From: Marinobacter antarcticus
GTDB lineage: Bacteria; Pseudomonadota; Gammaproteobacteria; Pseudomonadales; Oleiphilaceae
Assembly: GCF_900142385.1 (NCBI RefSeq)
Contig: NZ_FRAQ01000001.1
Location: 558,001-622,000, forward strand
Length of the DNA stretch: 64,000 nt
Reading direction: 5' to 3'
Part shown: piece after piece, positions 30,604-39,939 of the stretch
Layout of the letters: each line of letters opens with the position of its first letter
Numbering within the stretch: position 1 is the first letter of the stretch
Notes under the pieces: generated by a model
Databases searched by the model: none
What the model was told of the DNA's origin: nothing
What the model saw: only the letters and a program-made list of their open reading frames with translations
Position numbers and translations under genes: made by a program

Positions 30604-32331
30604 ATGGATATTCAACGCATCGTATTATTCTCCGGCCTGGCTGTTGTCAGTTATCTGATGGTACTTGCCTGGAATGATGATTATCACCAGCCAGTCCCTA
30701 CTGAGCAGGTAACAGAGTCTGCGCGCGTTAAAGCCGACAACAGTTCTGTCGGGTCTGATTCTATGCTGCTTCCGGGTGAATCGTCACAGCAATCAACTGC
30801 CACCAACCGTGCAGACGAGGAGTTTGCAACTCCGGAAGGAGGCCAGTCAGTTTCGAGCGTGGCCGGTAACGATCTCAGCGTAAACGATCAGTACATAACG
30901 GTTCGAACAGATGTGCTTGATCTCGTTATTGATCGTGTGAGCGGCAATCTTGTCAGAAGCTCTTTGCTTGATTATGACAAGACGCTAAAGGGCAATAAGC
31001 CACTGAGGCTGCTTAACAACACCGAAGACCGATTTTATGTACTGGAAAGCGGGCTTATCGGACAGAACGGGCCAGATAGTGCAAAAAATGGCCAGGCGCC
31101 CGTCTACAATACCGACGCTACCAGCTACGAGCTTGCGGAAGGCGAAAATGAGCTGACCGTTAACCTTGTACACACTATGGAAAACGGTGTTCGCATAACC
31201 AAACGTTATCAGTTTGGTCGCGACAGCTATGAAATTGGCGTGCGTTATCTGATTGATAACCGCTCCAGCGAAAACTGGCAGGCTAATTTTACCGGCAAGA
31301 TCGTTCGCGACCAGGCAGCGGATCCTACCTCCGGGCCAAGCATGGGTATCAAGGCGTTCCTTGGCCTGGTGACCAGCTCTCCTGAAGATCCTTATGAGAA
31401 GTTTGATTTTGGTGATCTGGAAGAAACACGTATCAATCAGACGGTAACCAATGGCTGGATGGCGTTTCTGCAGCACTATTTCCTTACAGCCTGGATACCG
31501 GACAGGGACCAGCCGGCACAGTTCCAGACCACTCGCCGTGGCGCATTACATGTAATGGGTTTTGTATATCCGGCAACGACCGTAGCGCCTGGAGAGACCA
31601 CAGAAATAGGTGCTCGTGCCTATGTTGGCCCGAAAATCATCGACCGTCTTGAAGCGGCAGCACCCAATCTTGATCGCACCGTGGATTTCGGCTGGCTGTT
31701 CTTTATTTCATTGCCGTTGTTTTTCGTTCTGGATTGGTTCCATGGCCTTTTAGGCAACTGGGGCGTTTCCATTATCCTGCTGACAGTGTTGGTCAAAGGC
31801 CTGTTTTTCAAACTTTCTGCCACCAGCTACCGCTCCATGGGGCGTATGCGAGCGGTTGCTCCGCAGCTCACCAGGCTGAAAGAGCTTTACGGTGATGATC
31901 GACAGCGTATGTCTCAGGAAATGATGGCGCTGTACAAGAAGGAGAAGATCAATCCGCTGGGGGGGTGTTTGCCTATTCTGGTTCAGATGCCAGTGTTCAT
32001 CTCCCTATACTGGGTGCTGTTTGAAAGTGTTCAGCTTCGTCATGCGCCTTTCATGCTGTGGATTCATGACCTGTCGGTTATGGACCCTTACTTCATACTG
32101 CCGATCCTGATGGGCGCCAGTATGATGTTGCAGATGCACCTGAACCCGACTCCACCGGATCCGATGCAGGCCAAGATTATGAAGCTGATGCCAGTGGTCT
32201 TTACAATCTTCTTCCTCTGGTTCCCAGCCGGTCTGGTACTCTACTGGTTGGTGAACAACATTCTGTCGATCAGCCAGCAGTGGTACATTACCCGCAAGAT
32301 TGAAGCAGAAATGGCCGATAGAAAACACTGA
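30604..32331 (+). CDS. yidC: Membrane protein insertase YidC
   Basis: A 575-residue insertase of the Gram-negative type: an N-terminal membrane anchor (IVLFSGLAVVSYLMVLAW), a large periplasmic domain to about residue 340, then the five-helix core. The core contains KGLFFKLSATSYRSMGRM, QMPVFISLYWVLFESVQLR, and FLWFPAGLVLYWLVNNILSI. It starts 4 bp after yidD. It folds and inserts inner-membrane proteins such as ATP synthase subunit c, whose operon is also in this window. Confidence 0.97.
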   Translation: MDIQRIVLFSGLAVVSYLMVLAWNDDYHQPVPTEQVTESARVKADNSSVGSDSMLLPGESSQQSTATNRADEEFATPEGGQSVSSVAGNDLSVNDQYITVRTDVLDLVIDRVSGNLVRSSLLDYDKTLKGNKPLRLLNNTEDRFYVLESGLIGQNGPDSAKNGQAPVYNTDATSYELAEGENELTVNLVHTMENGVRITKRYQFGRDSYEIGVRYLIDNRSSENWQANFTGKIVRDQAADPTSGPSMGIKAFLGLVTSSPEDPYEKFDFGDLEETRINQTVTNGWMAFLQHYFLTAWIPDRDQPAQFQTTRRGALHVMGFVYPATTVAPGETTEIGARAYVGPKIIDRLEAAAPNLDRTVDFGWLFFISLPLFFVLDWFHGLLGNWGVSIILLTVLVKGLFFKLSATSYRSMGRMRAVAPQLTRLKELYGDDRQRMSQEMMALYKKEKINPLGGCLPILVQMPVFISLYWVLFESVQLRHAPFMLWIHDLSVMDPYFILPILMGASMMLQMHLNPTPPDPMQAKIMKLMPVVFTIFFLWFPAGLVLYWLVNNILSISQQWYITRKIEAEMADRKH

Positions 32332-32355
32332 TCCAGTGATCAGTCAGGTATCTGG

Positions 32356-32380
32356 TAAAGGCTCCGTAATGGGGCCTTTA
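32356..32380 (+). terminator. Possible terminator hairpin after yidC
   Basis: TAAAGGCTCC and GGGGCCTTTA can form a 10-bp stem with one G-T pair and a 5-nt loop, 25 bp after the yidC stop. The sequence after it has no long T tract, so termination may be weak and mnmE may be partly co-transcribed. Confidence 0.5.
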
Positions 32381-32424
32381 CTGTTTAAGGAATGCAAAAA
32401 ACTGCCATGTAAGAGGCACATGTG

Positions 32425-33822
32425 ATGACCCAGAGCCCTGGAACTCTCCACGCTCCCCACACCCCCGAGACCATAGCTGCCATAGCCACGGCTCCCGGTC
32501 AGGCCGGAGTGGGTATCGTCCGGGTATCCGGTCCACTGGCAAAGGTCATTGCTGCTGCTATGTTGGGGTATACGCCGAAGCCCCGATACGCACATTACGG
32601 GGCATTTCTCGATCAAAAGGACGAGATCATTGATGAAGGAATTGGTCTGTTCTTCCCGAACCCCTATTCTTTTACTGGCGAAGATGTATTTGAGCTGCAG
32701 GGTCACGGTGGTACCGTAATTCTGGATTTACTGCTGCGGGAAGTGTGCAGCCTGGGAGCCCGTCTGGCACGTCCCGGGGAGTTTTCTGAAAGGGCCTTCC
32801 TCAATGACAAGCTGGATCTGGCGCAGGCGGAAGCTATTGCTGATTTGATTGAAAGCAGTTCAGAGCAAGCCGCCCGTTGTGCCGTGCGTTCCATGCAGGG
32901 CGTATTCTCTCGCCGCATCGACGACTTGGTAGACGCGGTGACACACCTTCGCATATACGTGGAAGCAGCCATCGATTTCCCCGAGGAAGAGATCGATTTT
33001 CTGGCCGATGGCAAAGTAGCCGGGGATCTGGAGGAGCTGCTGGACCGTCTTAACACCATTCTGGCGGAAGCCCAGCAAGGCACGATTCTGCGTGACGGTA
33101 TGAAGGTGGTTATTGGCGGGCGGCCCAACGCCGGTAAATCCAGCCTGCTGAATGCCCTTGCTGGTCGCGAAGCGGCTATAGTAACGGCCATAGAAGGCAC
33201 GACCCGGGATGTCTTAAGGGAACATATTCATATCGATGGTATGCCACTGCACATAATTGACACCGCCGGGCTGCGGGATAGCCCCGACGAAGTGGAACAG
33301 ATAGGAATCGCCCGTGCCTGGGATGAAATCCGCCAGGCAGACCGTATCCTGCTTATGGTGGATGCGACTACCACCGATAAAACCGAACCGCATGAGATCT
33401 GGCCGGATTTTATCGACCAGTTGCCTGCCAAGGCACCGATTACCGTCATTCGTAACAAGGTGGATCTCTCCGGTGAAACCATTGGTATTACCGCCGAACC
33501 ACAACTGGCGGCCCCGGTTATCCGGCTTGCGGCCAAATCTGCGGAAGGCCTTGAGATCTTGCGTGACCATCTGAAACAATGCATGGGCTTTGCCAGCACC
33601 ACCGAGGGTGGTTTTCTTGCTCGCCGCCGGCATCTCGATGCTCTGGAACGCGCCCAGGATTCCCTGTTGCAAGGACAAAGCCAGCTGGAAGGCTATGGTG
33701 CCGGTGAACTTCTGGCGGAGGACCTGCGGGCAGCACAGGATGCTCTGGGAGAAATTACCGGTCATCTGACCCCGGATGACTTGCTGGGTAAGATCTTCAG
33801 CAGCTTCTGTATTGGCAAGTAG
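32425..33822 (+). CDS. mnmE: tRNA uridine-5-carboxymethylaminomethyl modification GTPase MnmE
   Basis: A 465-residue GTPase that works with MnmG on wobble uridine 34 of several tRNAs. It shows [20 protein letters not shown] (N-terminal domain), [14 protein letters not shown] (Walker A), [23 protein letters not shown], and the C-terminal [15 protein letters not shown] with the catalytic cysteine. GTGATG offers two starts; ATG 32425 is preferred because GAGG lies 8 nt away. Its partner mnmG is 12 kb to the right. Confidence 0.97.
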   Translation: MTQSPGTLHAPHTPETIAAIATAPGQAGVGIVRVSGPLAKVIAAAMLGYTPKPRYAHYGAFLDQKDEIIDEGIGLFFPNPYSFTGEDVFELQGHGGTVILDLLLREVCSLGARLARPGEFSERAFLNDKLDLAQAEAIADLIESSSEQAARCAVRSMQGVFSRRIDDLVDAVTHLRIYVEAAIDFPEEEIDFLADGKVAGDLEELLDRLNTILAEAQQGTILRDGMKVVIGGRPNAGKSSLLNALAGREAAIVTAIEGTTRDVLREHIHIDGMPLHIIDTAGLRDSPDEVEQIGIARAWDEIRQADRILLMVDATTTDKTEPHEIWPDFIDQLPAKAPITVIRNKVDLSGETIGITAEPQLAAPVIRLAAKSAEGLEILRDHLKQCMGFASTTEGGFLARRRHLDALERAQDSLLQGQSQLEGYGAGELLAEDLRAAQDALGEITGHLTPDDLLGKIFSSFCIGK

Positions 33823-34036
33823 TCCTGGAAGAACCGGTTCTACTTTGCCTCTCCCTGATACATTCCCTGCATTTTTACACAGGCTTGCTAAGCTGTGTAT
33901 CGACGCTTTGTGGTTGTCGTCAGATTTTCATTAATTTTTTTAAGGCTTTCTTAAGCTCTCTGGGCCACAATATCGCGCTCCAAAAAAAGACATCAAACCC
34001 AGTTAGTGAAGGTACCCCGGTCAAGGTTGCGTCAAT
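33823..34036. other. Gene-free spacer after mnmE
   Basis: About 210 bp without a convincing frame. It contains GAACCGGTTC just after the mnmE stop and an AT-rich stretch around 33928-33955 that could hold a promoter for the following glycosyltransferase operon. No clear terminator was found. Confidence 0.5.
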
Positions 34037-34783
34037 ATGGATTCAGAAACATCTTTATCTGTTGTGATTCCAGTGATGAACGAGGAAGACAGCATCGGTA
34101 AACTGATTACCGAGATATACTCAGCGTTGCATGACTACCCCCGTTTTGAAATCGTGGTAGTGGATGATGGCAGTAGCGACCAGACCCTTGTCATGGCGCT
34201 TGCTACGGCAAAATCCCTGGAGTGTCCACTTCAGACAGTTCGCCATGAGCGCAATGCCGGACAGAGTTGTGCTGTAAAAACCGGTGTGAGGTACGCCCAT
34301 GGTGATTGGATTGTGACTATCGATGGTGATGGTCAGAATGATCCAGCCGATATTCCCGCCATGGTGCGACGGGCAGAAGCCATTGATGCCGATGATTTCT
34401 GCATAGCAGGTTACCGCAAGAACCGCAAAGACACCGCCTGGAAACGTTTTCAGTCGCGGCTGGCGAACCGGGTACGGAATGCCCTGCTGCATGACGGCGT
34501 TCCCGACACAGGTTGCGGTCTGAAACTGTTACCCAGGGACACTTTTCTTAAACTACCCTGGTTCAACCATGGTCATCGCTTTATCCCGGCTCTGGTTAGA
34601 GCGGTTGGTGGGGTAGTTGATATTGTTGAAGTGAATCACCGGCATCGCGAACAGGGCGTTTCAAAATACTCTGCATGGAACCGGGCCTGGGTCGGCATTG
34701 TTGATCTGATGGGGGTGATGTGGCTGATACGCCGCACGCCGGTTATTCGTATCAGCGAACATCATGACACGAGCCAGTCCTGA
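34037..34783 (+). CDS. GT2 glycosyltransferase, polyprenyl-phosphate sugar synthase-like
   Basis: A 248-residue GT-A enzyme. VVIPVMNEEDSIGKLITEIY, VVVDDGSSDQT, RNAGQSCAVKTGVRYA and TIDGDGQNDPADIP are the nucleotide-sugar and metal-binding motifs of the DPM1/ArnC group. There are no C-terminal membrane helices, as in soluble DPM1-like enzymes. It probably moves a sugar from a nucleotide donor to undecaprenyl phosphate on the cytoplasmic face. It is the first of three overlapping genes with a VTT-domain protein and a GT-C enzyme, so it would supply the lipid-linked donor for the latter. Confidence 0.85.
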   Translation: MDSETSLSVVIPVMNEEDSIGKLITEIYSALHDYPRFEIVVVDDGSSDQTLVMALATAKSLECPLQTVRHERNAGQSCAVKTGVRYAHGDWIVTIDGDGQNDPADIPAMVRRAEAIDADDFCIAGYRKNRKDTAWKRFQSRLANRVRNALLHDGVPDTGCGLKLLPRDTFLKLPWFNHGHRFIPALVRAVGGVVDIVEVNHRHREQGVSKYSAWNRAWVGIVDLMGVMWLIRRTPVIRISEHHDTSQS

Positions 34784-35453
34784 TATGAAAAGCTGGCTCA
34801 AGCCACTTTCATTTGTACTATTGGCAATGGCCGGAGCGTTGGCTATCAGCCAGGGCTGGCTTGACCTTCTGGCGGATCAGAAGCAGTTTGCCAATTATCT
34901 TCACAGTCATGGTCTGATGGGTGTTCTGCTGATTACTGCTGGCAGTGCTGTGTACACTGGGCTGGGAGCACCAAGGCAACTGCTTGCGTTCGTATTTGGT
35001 TTTGCCATGGGTACAGTCATGGGGACAGTTTTCTCCACTCTGGTGACCACCCTGGGCGCTGCGGGTTGTTTTTACACCGCTCGATTTCTGCTCAGACCCA
35101 CGCTGACCAAGCGATTTGAGCGGAGGATGACGGCCTTTGACCGCGCCATTGCGCTTGATCCGCTGTTAAAGATCATGCTTATCCGGTTACTGCCTGTAGG
35201 CAGCAACCTGCTCACAAACCTTCTGGCTGGTGCCTCCGGTATCCGGGTATTGCCATTCCTCATTGGCAGCACTCTGGGTTATCTTCCCCAAATGCTGATC
35301 TTCGCGCTGGCCGGCGCCGGTATCGGCAACGCCAACGAATATCCATTGTTGTTGGGTGCTGCCCTTTTCCTTATTGTTGCAACAATTGGTGGTGTGCTTT
35401 ACCGCAACCGGAGAATACGAAACCTTTCTGACCCTTTATCTGAAGAATTCTGA
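34764..35453 (+). CDS. TVP38/TMEM64-family (VTT domain) membrane protein
   Basis: A 229-residue membrane protein with a VTT (SNARE-associated, DedA-like) core: TAGSAVYTGLGAPRQLLAFV, FGFAMGTVMGTVFSTLVTTL, RLLPVGSNLLTNLLAGASG and STLGYLPQMLIFALAGAGIG. The ATG at 34764 overlaps the previous gene by 20 bp; ATG 34785, just after its stop codon, is equally possible. VTT proteins include lipid scramblases and undecaprenyl-phosphate transporters. Placed between a lipid-sugar synthase and a GT-C enzyme, it may move the lipid carrier across the inner membrane; this is inference. Confidence 0.85.
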   Translation: MTRASPDMKSWLKPLSFVLLAMAGALAISQGWLDLLADQKQFANYLHSHGLMGVLLITAGSAVYTGLGAPRQLLAFVFGFAMGTVMGTVFSTLVTTLGAAGCFYTARFLLRPTLTKRFERRMTAFDRAIALDPLLKIMLIRLLPVGSNLLTNLLAGASGIRVLPFLIGSTLGYLPQMLIFALAGAGIGNANEYPLLLGAALFLIVATIGGVLYRNRRIRNLSDPLSEEF

Positions 35454-37276
35454 TGCATCCTATGTCTGTGTCCCGCCTTCTTGATGATCTTGTCCACCGG
35501 ATAACCCATTTATCGGAGCGGCAGCTTTTCCTGTTGCTGATGGCGTTTGCCGCGCTTATGGTTTTTATGGGAATCGGCTTCCGCTCCCCCTGGCCGGCGG
35601 ATGAACCCCGTTTTGCAGAAGTAGCCCGGGAAATGGTGGACTCGGGACAGTGGCTGATTCCTATGCGGGGTAGCGAGTACTATCCCGACAAGCCGCCAGT
35701 TTTCATGTGGGTTATTGCTTTTTTCTACTGGCTGACGGGCAATCTTAAAATTGCTTTCCTGCTGCCCAATGCCCTGTGTGGTTTGCTGACCACCGCACTG
35801 GTGTTCGATCTGGGCCGCAGGCTCTGGAACCCACGTACTGGTGCTATCGCCGTTGCTTTGCTGTTCCTCGCCCCCCAGTTTCTGATTCAGGCCAAGAGAG
35901 CCCAAATCGACGGTATGGTCGCCTGCTGGATAACCATCGCCTGCTACGGTTTGCTGAGACACTTTTTCGAGCGACCCTCTTGGGGCTGGTATTTTACTGC
36001 CTGGGGCTTTATGGGGCTGGGCATCATTACCAAGGGTGTCGGATTCCTGCCTATCTTCATGTTCCTGCCAATACTGGCACTCGCGATCAAAGACCGTAAC
36101 CGGTTTGCTGGTGCACTTACATGGCGCTGCGCTGCTGGCCCACTGGTGATGCTCCTCGTCGCTGCTGCCTGGCTGGTGCCCATGGTGATGTATGTCGACA
36201 GTGTTGGCACCGATGCCGCACTCGCCTATCGGGACAATATACTGTTCAAACAGACGGGTGAGCGATATGCCAATTCCTGGGGGCATTTGCAGCCCTGGTA
36301 CTACTTTATCGTCAGTGTGATTCCGGCACTCTGGTTTCCGCTTCCCTTGCTGATCCTGGCAGCCTGGCGCCCATTTGTTCAGCGTTTGCGCCAGCAGCCG
36401 GAACTTATTGTACTGTTTGTCTGGGTCATTCTGGTTGTGGTGTTTTTCAGTCTCAGCCCCGGTAAGCGTGGCGTTTATATATTACCCGCGTTGCCGATGT
36501 TTGCGCTTGGAATTGCTGTGATCCTGGACAGCTTGCCAGGACTTCGGGAAGGCACGGCCACCTGGTTCGGGCCGTTAATGACAGCGCTACACGGCGTAAT
36601 GGTGGTGGCTCTGATTGCGGTCGGAATTCTGGCGTTAACCGATCACCCAAAGCTCGTGGACAAATTCAGCGATTACAGCCGGGATCCTGCCCGCCTCCAT
36701 GCAGCTGGAAGCTTCTTTCTGACCTTCGGCATTCTGTGGTTGGTGTCGTTGGTTATATTCTGGCGCAGTCACGCCATATCTCGCTGGTTCCTGGCGTTAA
36801 TGGCTGGCTGGCTGCTGTTTTCCACCTGGGGGTATAGCATCATGGAACCCCTGCGTACGCCAAGGAATATACTCGCCGCTGCAGAGCAGAGGCTGCCCCC
36901 CGATGCGGAACTGGGCCTGCTTCGTTTCAGTGAACAGTTCATCCTGTTTTCCCGGCTCGATGTAACCCAATTCAGCTATTTCAGCAGCGAGCAGGAGATG
37001 GAACGTAATGCCTGGCGGTGGATGAACGAGGGTGCCGAACGGTATTTGCTTGTAGAGAATGGCCTGGAGCTCGCCTGTTTCGGTTATGAGGGCGCTCCCA
37101 AACTCGGTGTTGCCCACCGGGATGCATGGTACCTCCTTGGCCCCGACCAGCAAAAAGCCTCATGCCAGGCACCCGTCAAACGGCAAGAGTTTACAACTCC
37201 GTTTCCGTGCCGTGAGAGCACTCACTTGTGCAAAGGCGTTCCCAGTGAGCCTGACCGAGGAACAAGCCCTAATTAA
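35453..37276 (+). CDS. ArnT/PMT-like GT-C glycosyltransferase
   Basis: A 607-residue membrane enzyme with about 12 hydrophobic helices. The first periplasmic loop carries WPADEPRFAEVAREMVDSGQ and YYPDKPPVFMWVIAFFYWLT, the DEPR and KPP features of GT83/ArnT enzymes, which use a polyprenyl-phosphate sugar on the periplasmic face. The natural acceptor, such as lipid A or protein, cannot be read. Start ATG overlaps the VTT stop by one base (TGATG). A C-terminal tail of about 35 residues after YLLGPDQQ is low in hydrophobicity. A strong terminator follows. Confidence 0.88.
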   Translation: MHPMSVSRLLDDLVHRITHLSERQLFLLLMAFAALMVFMGIGFRSPWPADEPRFAEVAREMVDSGQWLIPMRGSEYYPDKPPVFMWVIAFFYWLTGNLKIAFLLPNALCGLLTTALVFDLGRRLWNPRTGAIAVALLFLAPQFLIQAKRAQIDGMVACWITIACYGLLRHFFERPSWGWYFTAWGFMGLGIITKGVGFLPIFMFLPILALAIKDRNRFAGALTWRCAAGPLVMLLVAAAWLVPMVMYVDSVGTDAALAYRDNILFKQTGERYANSWGHLQPWYYFIVSVIPALWFPLPLLILAAWRPFVQRLRQQPELIVLFVWVILVVVFFSLSPGKRGVYILPALPMFALGIAVILDSLPGLREGTATWFGPLMTALHGVMVVALIAVGILALTDHPKLVDKFSDYSRDPARLHAAGSFFLTFGILWLVSLVIFWRSHAISRWFLALMAGWLLFSTWGYSIMEPLRTPRNILAAAEQRLPPDAELGLLRFSEQFILFSRLDVTQFSYFSSEQEMERNAWRWMNEGAERYLLVENGLELACFGYEGAPKLGVAHRDAWYLLGPDQQKASCQAPVKRQEFTTPFPCRESTHLCKGVPSEPDRGTSPN

Positions 37277-37278
37277 CG

Positions 37279-37311
37279 AAAAAAGGGAAGTACTATGTAC
37301 TTCCCTTTTTT
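37279..37311. terminator. Bidirectional terminator between the GT-C gene and ychJ
   Basis: AAAAAAGGGAAGTAC (37279-37293) and GTACTTCCCTTTTTT (37297-37311) form a perfect 15-bp stem with a 3-nt loop. It starts 2 bp after the GT-C stop codon and can serve both convergent genes. Confidence 0.93.
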
Positions 37312-37361
37312 GTTTGTGGTCCCGGATTTATCAACAGGTTTTCTGACACTTCCTGAACGGA

Positions 37362-37850
37362 TTATCCGGGCTTCGGAAGAACGGCGCCGCCTCGCAGGCA
37401 ACAGGCTTTGAACTTCTTGCCGCTGCCACAGGGGCAGGGTTCATTGCGCCCGGGTTTCAGGACGCCCTCGTGGGGTTGGCCCTGCAAGTAATACCAGCGG
37501 CCGTCTTCCCGCACAAAATCTGAGTTTTCCTGCAGATAACCCCACCCGGAATCAAGCCGATAAATAGCCTGAAAGTGCACCTGACCGGTGTCGCCAGTTT
37601 CTTCGCTATCAAGGATCCGAAGCGAAACCCAGTCCGGTGAATCGCCCAGATTCAACGCTGTTGGCCGGGTACTGATGTGCCAACTGGCGCGCAGGTAGTC
37701 CTCAAGTTTCAGCACAAACGCGGTGAAGCGCGAGCGCATCAGCGCTTCGGGCGTGGGAGCTGTTTCGCCGGCATGGTAGCGCTTGCAGCAATCGGCGTAG
37801 CGGCTCTGGCTGCCACAGGGGCAGTATGGGATAGTAGTTTGCTCAGGCAT
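37362..37850 (-). CDS. ychJ: YchJ-family SEC-C motif protein (UPF0225)
   Basis: A 162-residue protein with a cysteine-rich N-terminus (YCPCGSQSRYADCCKRYHAG), a central NTF2-like domain (EALMRSRFTAFVLKLEDYL) and a C-terminal SEC-C zinc motif (NEPCPCGSGKKFKACC). This arrangement is that of YchJ. SEC-C motifs bind zinc and often contact ribosomes or SecB; the role of YchJ itself is not established. Confidence 0.92.
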   Translation of the reverse strand: MPEQTTIPYCPCGSQSRYADCCKRYHAGETAPTPEALMRSRFTAFVLKLEDYLRASWHISTRPTALNLGDSPDWVSLRILDSEETGDTGQVHFQAIYRLDSGWGYLQENSDFVREDGRWYYLQGQPHEGVLKPGRNEPCPCGSGKKFKACCLRGGAVLPKPG

Positions 37851-37875
37851 TGATCTGTGGTGTTTGCGTCAGGGG

Positions 37876-37913
37876 TTTGTGTCTGCAGTATAACAACCGC
37901 ACTCAGACACAAA
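37876..37913. repeat. Inverted repeat upstream of ychJ
   Basis: TTTGTGTCTG (37876-37885) and CAGACACAAA (37904-37913) form a perfect 10-bp stem with an 18-nt loop, between ychJ and the acyl-CoA dehydrogenase remnant. There is no T tract in either direction, so an operator or a remnant terminator are both possible. Confidence 0.55.
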
Positions 37914-37936
37914 AGGATTGATTCAAACCATGTCTA

Positions 37937-38161
37937 TTATCCGGTGAAGGCCATATCGTCCGCACTCAGCTGCATCAGGTTTTTACTGTGGCTCATCATG
38001 CTGCCGGCGTGGGCCCTGGGCAGCAGTCGTTCGTAATAGAATTCCGCAGTGGCCAGCTTGGCTTTATAGAAGGCCTCCGATTCATCGCCCCCTTTATCCA
38101 GACGATCCGCCGGAGCCATCAGTTGATCGAAGAACCCACTTTTGGCGTATTCAATTAACAT
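37937..38161 (-). pseudogene. C-terminal remnant of an acyl-CoA dehydrogenase
   Basis: About 74 codons (EYAKSGFFDQLMAPADRLDK, ESEAFYKAKLATAEFYYERL, LPRAHAGSMM) match the extreme C-terminus of large acyl-CoA dehydrogenases near 600 residues. No flavin domain or active site is present. The frame continues upstream past 38161 only into sequence opposite the DUF3833 gene, which does not resemble the family. It is therefore probably a truncated relic. It is less likely a small functional protein. Confidence 0.75.
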
Positions 38162-38219
38162 TGGTGAACTGTGAATGATGATGGAGTCTCTCAACGAAGG
38201 ACTCTTATGGAGAACCCCG

Positions 38220-38804
38220 ATGGATAGTGTAAAAAACATGCAAAACCTGTGTTCTTTAATTCCCCAAGGCGGCCGGCGCTCTATACTCATGCTGATAGCG
38301 GCTTTAGCGCTGTTGAGTGGCTGTTCCGGGCCTGGGCTGACTGATTATGCAGAGCGCGGCCCGAAGCTGATCCCGGAGCAGTTTTTCAGTGGTGAACTTA
38401 CGGCTCGTGGTGTGGTCAAGGACATTTCCGGGGAAGTCATTCGCACCTTTGATGCGGATATCTCTGCGTCCTGGGACAGCGCCGGAGTGGGCACTCTGGA
38501 CGAAGAGTTCCGCTTTGATGATGGCGAAGTGCAAACCCGTGTCTGGACTTTGACGCCATCAGACTCCGCCGACAGTTACCACGCCAATGCGGGGGACGTG
38601 GTTGAGCCGGGAACCATGCGCTGGAGCGGTAATGCCATTCATATGAATTATGTGCTCCGGGTTGCTTATGGCGACGGCACTCTTGATGTGCGCATGGACG
38701 ACTGGATGTACTTGATTACGCCTGACACCCTGATCAATCAAACCACCATGAGCAAGTGGGGGATTGACGTTGGGGAGATTGTTCTGGTTATCCAGAAACG
38801 TTAA
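38220..38804 (+). CDS. DUF3833-family lipoprotein
   Basis: A 194-residue protein with a signal sequence ending in the lipobox LLSGC (LIAALALLSGCSGPG), so it is predicted to be lipid-anchored in the envelope. The mature part, with YAERGPKLIPEQFFSGELTA, RFDDGEVQTRVWTL and MDDWMYLITPDTLINQTTMS, fits DUF3833, which has no known function. The start at ATG 38220 is chosen because GGAG lies 7 nt upstream; a start 15 codons earlier and one at the hydrophobic segment are alternatives. It stands 38 bp ahead of the RND adaptor. Confidence 0.85.
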   Translation: MDSVKNMQNLCSLIPQGGRRSILMLIAALALLSGCSGPGLTDYAERGPKLIPEQFFSGELTARGVVKDISGEVIRTFDADISASWDSAGVGTLDEEFRFDDGEVQTRVWTLTPSDSADSYHANAGDVVEPGTMRWSGNAIHMNYVLRVAYGDGTLDVRMDDWMYLITPDTLINQTTMSKWGIDVGEIVLVIQKR

Positions 38805-38842
38805 AGAATATCTAATCAAACCTGACGGGCACTGGAAGATCT

Positions 38843-39937
38843 ATGTTGAAGCAATGGTTGATTGGGCTGGTAATGGTTGTCATCGCAGCAGGGGCTGCGT
38901 TTACCTACCGTTCAATGGATAGTGACAAGGCGGCACAAAGCGATCGCGAACGGCCTGCCAGTGTCGTCAATACACGGACACCCGAGCTTGATACCGTGCG
39001 TGATGTGGTCAAGGCGGTTGGTAACCTCAAGGCTCTGGACGCGGTGGAGTTGACCACTGAAATCAGTGGGCGCGCTGTGGCACTTAATCTCAAAACCGGT
39101 CGTAGGGTAGAGCAGGGCGATGTCCTTCTGCGACTGGATGATCGCCAGGCGCGGGCTGATCTCAAGGTTATTGCGGCCCAGTTAGCCGATGCCCGGCGAA
39201 AGTTGGAGCGCGCCCGGAGTCTCCGCTCCAACAACAGTATTTCCCAGGCCCAGGTGGATGAACTGCTTACGGCAGTTGACGTGGCCGAAGCCCAGCGTCA
39301 GGCCGCTCAGGTACGTCTGGAAAACCATCGGATTGAAGCACCGTTTGCCGGCGTTGTCGGGCTAAGTGATATCAGTATCGGTGCCTATGTTACCGCCGGT
39401 ACGACCGTCACCACGCTCGATAACACGGAGCGCATGGAACTCAACTTTGCCATTCCCGAACGGTTCCTGGGGCAGGTCGGCCTGGGCCAGCAGGTAGGTG
39501 GTACTTCGCCCGCTTTTCCTGATACCCGTTTTTCCGGAGAACTCGCCGAGCTGGGCACCCGCATTAACGAACTCAGCCGGACTCTCCCGGTGCGGGCTCT
39601 GCTCGATAATTCCGATGGCAAACTGCGTCCCGGACAGTTTATCTCAGCAACGTTGACCCTGCGGGAACGGCAAGCACTGGTGATTCCCGAGCAGGCGGTC
39701 ATGATCCGTGGCGATGAACAGTATGTGTTTGTCGCTGAGGATGGTATCGCGCGGCGCATTTCGGTGGTGCTTGGCTCCCGGATGCCCGGCCGGGTGGAAG
39801 TGGCCGAGGGCCTGGCTCTGGAGGATGCTGTGATCGTTACCGGACAGGACCGTCTAAGCAGTGGTAATCGCGTCCGGGTAGTGGATGAGGACAATGCCAT
39901 ACCGGATAACCGCTTTGCCCTGCCCACGGAGTCTTGA
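38843..39937 (+). CDS. RND efflux periplasmic adaptor (membrane fusion protein)
   Basis: A 364-residue HlyD/AcrA-type adaptor: N-terminal membrane anchor (LIGLVMVVIAAGAAFTYRSM), barrel-sandwich halves (VELTTEISGRAVALNLKTGR and NHRIEAPFAGVVGLSDIS), an alpha-hairpin between them (about 105-165) and a C-terminal beta domain (LRPGQFISATLTLRERQALV). It bridges the inner-membrane pump and an outer-membrane channel. GGAAG precedes the ATG. The pump gene starts 2 bp after its stop codon. Confidence 0.92.
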   Translation: MLKQWLIGLVMVVIAAGAAFTYRSMDSDKAAQSDRERPASVVNTRTPELDTVRDVVKAVGNLKALDAVELTTEISGRAVALNLKTGRRVEQGDVLLRLDDRQARADLKVIAAQLADARRKLERARSLRSNNSISQAQVDELLTAVDVAEAQRQAAQVRLENHRIEAPFAGVVGLSDISIGAYVTAGTTVTTLDNTERMELNFAIPERFLGQVGLGQQVGGTSPAFPDTRFSGELAELGTRINELSRTLPVRALLDNSDGKLRPGQFISATLTLRERQALVIPEQAVMIRGDEQYVFVAEDGIARRISVVLGSRMPGRVEVAEGLALEDAVIVTGQDRLSSGNRVRVVDEDNAIPDNRFALPTES

Positions 39938-39939
39938 CC

